Assembly: GCA_965277025.1 (NCBI GenBank)
Contig: OZ255706.1
Coordinates: 2,046,001 to 2,110,000, forward strand
Source: Methylomarinum sp965277025
GTDB lineage: Bacteria; Pseudomonadota; Gammaproteobacteria; Methylococcales; Methylomonadaceae
Direction of reading: 5' to 3'
Length of the DNA: 64,000 bases
Part shown: positions 62,083 to 64,000 of the stretch, piece by piece
Layout of the letters: every line of letters starts with the position of its first letter
Position numbering within the stretch: the stretch's first letter is position 1
Program-made: the position numbers and the translations under genes
Notes under the pieces: model-generated
Told to the model about the DNA's origin: nothing
The model's database searches: none
Seen by the model: the letters and a program-made list of their open reading frames with translations, nothing else

Positions 62083-63208
62083 TAGAAGTTACGCATTGAC
62101 AACAGATCGAAATTTTGGGTTTAAATGATTCATATTTGGCATAAAGGTGTCGATAAACGAAGCCATAACATCGTTGAATAAATTCCGCTGTACGCTATAG
62201 CAATTATTAATCACGTCTGCAAAGCTCAATTTTTGTAATTGAACAAAGCCACAAATTGCAGAAAAAATATGATTATTTATTGCTCTTTTATTGCGAACCT
62301 GGAACCGCTCAATATTACACACCTGCTTTATTGCCCGATGATATTGCTCAATCTGCCAATGCCTGTCATGTTGTTCGGTAAATGCTTTCTTGTCAAAAAC
62401 AGCGGTTTTTTCTTCATCAGGTAGTGAACTTATGTAATGGCGAACTTGTTCTTTCAAGGTCGTCCGAAATAATTTCACATACCCAAAATTTTTGAGCCAA
62501 ACCATTAAGCCGTCTTCCGGGATTTCTAATTGCCTGACTTGAACCCATGAACCTTTTTCAACAGAGACTAATCGATTACCTTCCACTGCAAAGAATAAAT
62601 CCTGTCTGATGATTTCTTATCAATTTAAGATTATCCACGCAACTGTACCAGCTATCTCCTGTTACAAAACCAGGCTCTAGTCCCCAAGCTAATACTTCGG
62701 TCAGCATGTCTTGAAAATAGTCATTTTTTGTCTTTCCTTCCGCCTTATCGACCACCCGGAAATTCAGTGGTTGGTGTTTTCCTTGAATGTCTGTGTAGTA
62801 CAACGTGACAAGATTGATTCCCTTGACTGCTCTATGATGTTTTCCCGACCAAAAATAACTGACATATGCCATATATTGGCTATAAGGTTTATCAAGAACA
62901 CTATCGTCAACACTCAAGGTTCCGCCCTTTAAATTCAGGCTTGCGCTGGCTTCATTGTATAAATCTCGCCCAGTGTAATGCTCCCGATTTAGAAATCGAT
63001 TTACGCTATCATGTGATATTGACATGACTTCTCCTAATCGTCGACAACCAGCTTGTTTCGGCTCACTTAATAAAAAACCAATATACATGGGTAATGTACA
63101 GCAGGCTGTTGAGGGGCGTGTTATTTCTCTTATCAAGGTTTGCCTTGCATTGACTTTGGGATTTTTTAAACCCATAGTTTAACATTGCCTGTCAATGCGT
63201 AACTTCTA
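62083..63208 (-). mobile_element. IS-B copy 3 (1126 bp), nested in IS-D
   Basis: Same ends as the other IS-B copies; 5-bp duplicate GCAGT at 62078-62082 and 63209-63213. It has one base more than the intact copy at 26062-27186. Confidence 0.93.
62089..63175 (-). pseudogene. IS-B transposase with one-base insertion
   Basis: Two overlapping frames (63175 down to 62576, and 62586 down to 62089) together match the intact protein. An extra T near 62605 (GGATTTATTC for GGATTATTC) breaks the frame after NHQTG. Confidence 0.88.
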
Positions 63209-64000
63209 GCAGTTAGCACGGTCAATCTGGCCCAGCTCGCCGTATTCTTTCCCAGTCGGGCAAAGATTTCCTCACGATATCGACGGATGCAACGATTTTT
63301 CAGTGACCATTGGCTGGATTACAATGAAGTTGCTCATTTCATCATGAGACTGTTTGGTTTCACTGATCAGGATTACTATCTGACGTTAAACAGGACGAAT
63401 TGGAAGTGGGGTAAAACCAATATTAATCTGCTGGTGCTTGCCGTGGTTTATCGGGGTGCCGCCATTCCTGTGTATTGGTTGCCTTTAAACAAGCGGGGCA
63501 ACTCTAATACGAAGGAACGTATAGCGCTGATGAAACGCTTTATTGCGCAGTTTGGCCGACATCACATCAAAGGTCTTTTGGCTGATCGGGAGTTTATTGG
63601 AGACGAATGGATGGGCTGGTTGTTTGAGCAAGAGATTCCCTTTTATATCCGTATTCGCAACAACGCCAGGACAACCAATGCCCAAGGCCAGCGAATACGC
63701 GTAGAGCGTTTGTTTTATGGGCTTAAGCCGGGTAGCACACGACACCTCTCAACAGCGCGCTATTTGGGAAATTGTTCAATTTATCTCAGTGGGTTACGGC
63801 TGAGTGATGGTGAGTTATTAATCATCGTCTGTCAGCATTTGAACCCTGATGCGATTAAAATTTATGGCTTGCGTTGGGAAATCGAAACGCTTTTCGGCTG
63901 TTTAAAAGGACGGGGATTCAAACTTGAGGAAACGCGTGTAGTCGGTTATCTTCGGATCAAAAAATTGTTAGTACTTCCCGTTATTGCTTTCTGTTGGTCA

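Larger units (their letters stand above)
61887..64000 (+). mobile_element. IS4-family element IS-D, copy 3, with nested IS-B (runs off the window)
   Basis: Begins CTCTGTACATGACAAAAA inside an IS630 fragment. It is interrupted by IS-B at 62083-63208, resumes at 63209 and continues past the window end. Confidence 0.92.
61967..64000 (+). pseudogene. IS4-family transposase, split and with catalytic Asp changed
   Basis: ATG 61967 starts MNNGTLQINELTV; after MAV the frame is broken by IS-B and resumes STVNLAQLAVF at 63214. Where intact copies have YYLTLDRTNWKWG this one has YYLTLNRTNWKWG (GAC to AAC near 63390), removing the first catalytic aspartate. It runs off the window at the YREK region. Confidence 0.88.

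Noticed and set aside
1..64000. CRISPR arrays, prophage, rRNA and tRNA genes
   Set aside because: I saw no regularly spaced repeat-spacer pattern, no phage structural or integrase genes, and no recognisable tRNA or rRNA sequence on either strand.

Overview
The window looks like a chromosome segment of a gammaproteobacterial (type I) methanotroph, order Methylococcales. The housekeeping genes are gammaproteobacterial in type and order (gyrA-serC-pheA-hisC-tyrA-aroA-cmk-rpsA-ihfB, nadK/recN, hrcA-grpE-dnaK-dnaJ). They sit beside genes of tetrahydromethanopterin/methanofuran C1 metabolism: formaldehyde-activating enzyme fae, an MptN-like ligase, MfnD-, MfnF- and MfnE-like proteins and pabB. No species can be named from sequence alone.

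Layout. 1-9204: the aromatic-amino-acid/serine supraoperon from the 3' end of gyrA to rpsA, then ihfB and lapA. 9205-9697: a gene-poor stretch bounded by two inverted REP-like palindromes. 9698-18060: cysH-gshA on the minus strand and recQ on the plus strand. The end of recQ has been shifted by one base and then split by an IS5-family element and by a second element that itself contains an IS630. 18274-23505: minus-strand sucA-sucB-pilZ-queD-yqiB. 23864-30584: a DUF2914 gene cut by two insertion sequences, an H-NS-like gene and an IS66. 30606-36327: minus-strand nadK, recN, aguA, aguB, with an IS4-family copy between nadK and recN. 36471-43777: a membrane protein, a nonsense-mutated DUF3047 gene, the CIRCE-controlled hrcA-grpE-dnaK-dnaJ set, and dapB. 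43802-51066: the C1-cofactor cluster. 51108-64000: one DUF2959 gene followed by about 12 kb of nested, truncated and rearranged insertion sequences with remnants of two host genes.

How the genes work together. The first block feeds chorismate to phenylalanine and tyrosine and couples this to translation (rpsA) and nucleotide supply (cmk). The C1 cluster combines formaldehyde capture (fae) with enzymes that probably build the methanofuran and tetrahydromethanopterin carriers; PabB supplies 4-aminobenzoate. HrcA and its CIRCE operator control the chaperones.

The most distinctive findings are structural. (1) A family of roughly 160-bp intergenic repeats made of successive hairpins is present in three full copies, with two minimal palindromic versions. 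It supplies the stop codons of two C1-cluster genes. (2) A single inversion between two oppositely oriented IS3 copies (52555-59101) explains the breakage of an IS630, another IS and a small zinc-ribbon gene; undoing it restores all three. (3) recQ and the DUF2914 gene can be rebuilt to the base by removing insertion sequences and one copy of each target duplication. (4) hrcA has lost its original start frame, and a tandem duplication has placed a new ATG two bases after the stop of an 18-codon leader. No rRNA, tRNA, CRISPR array or prophage was seen. All family assignments were made by eye from motifs, without database searches.
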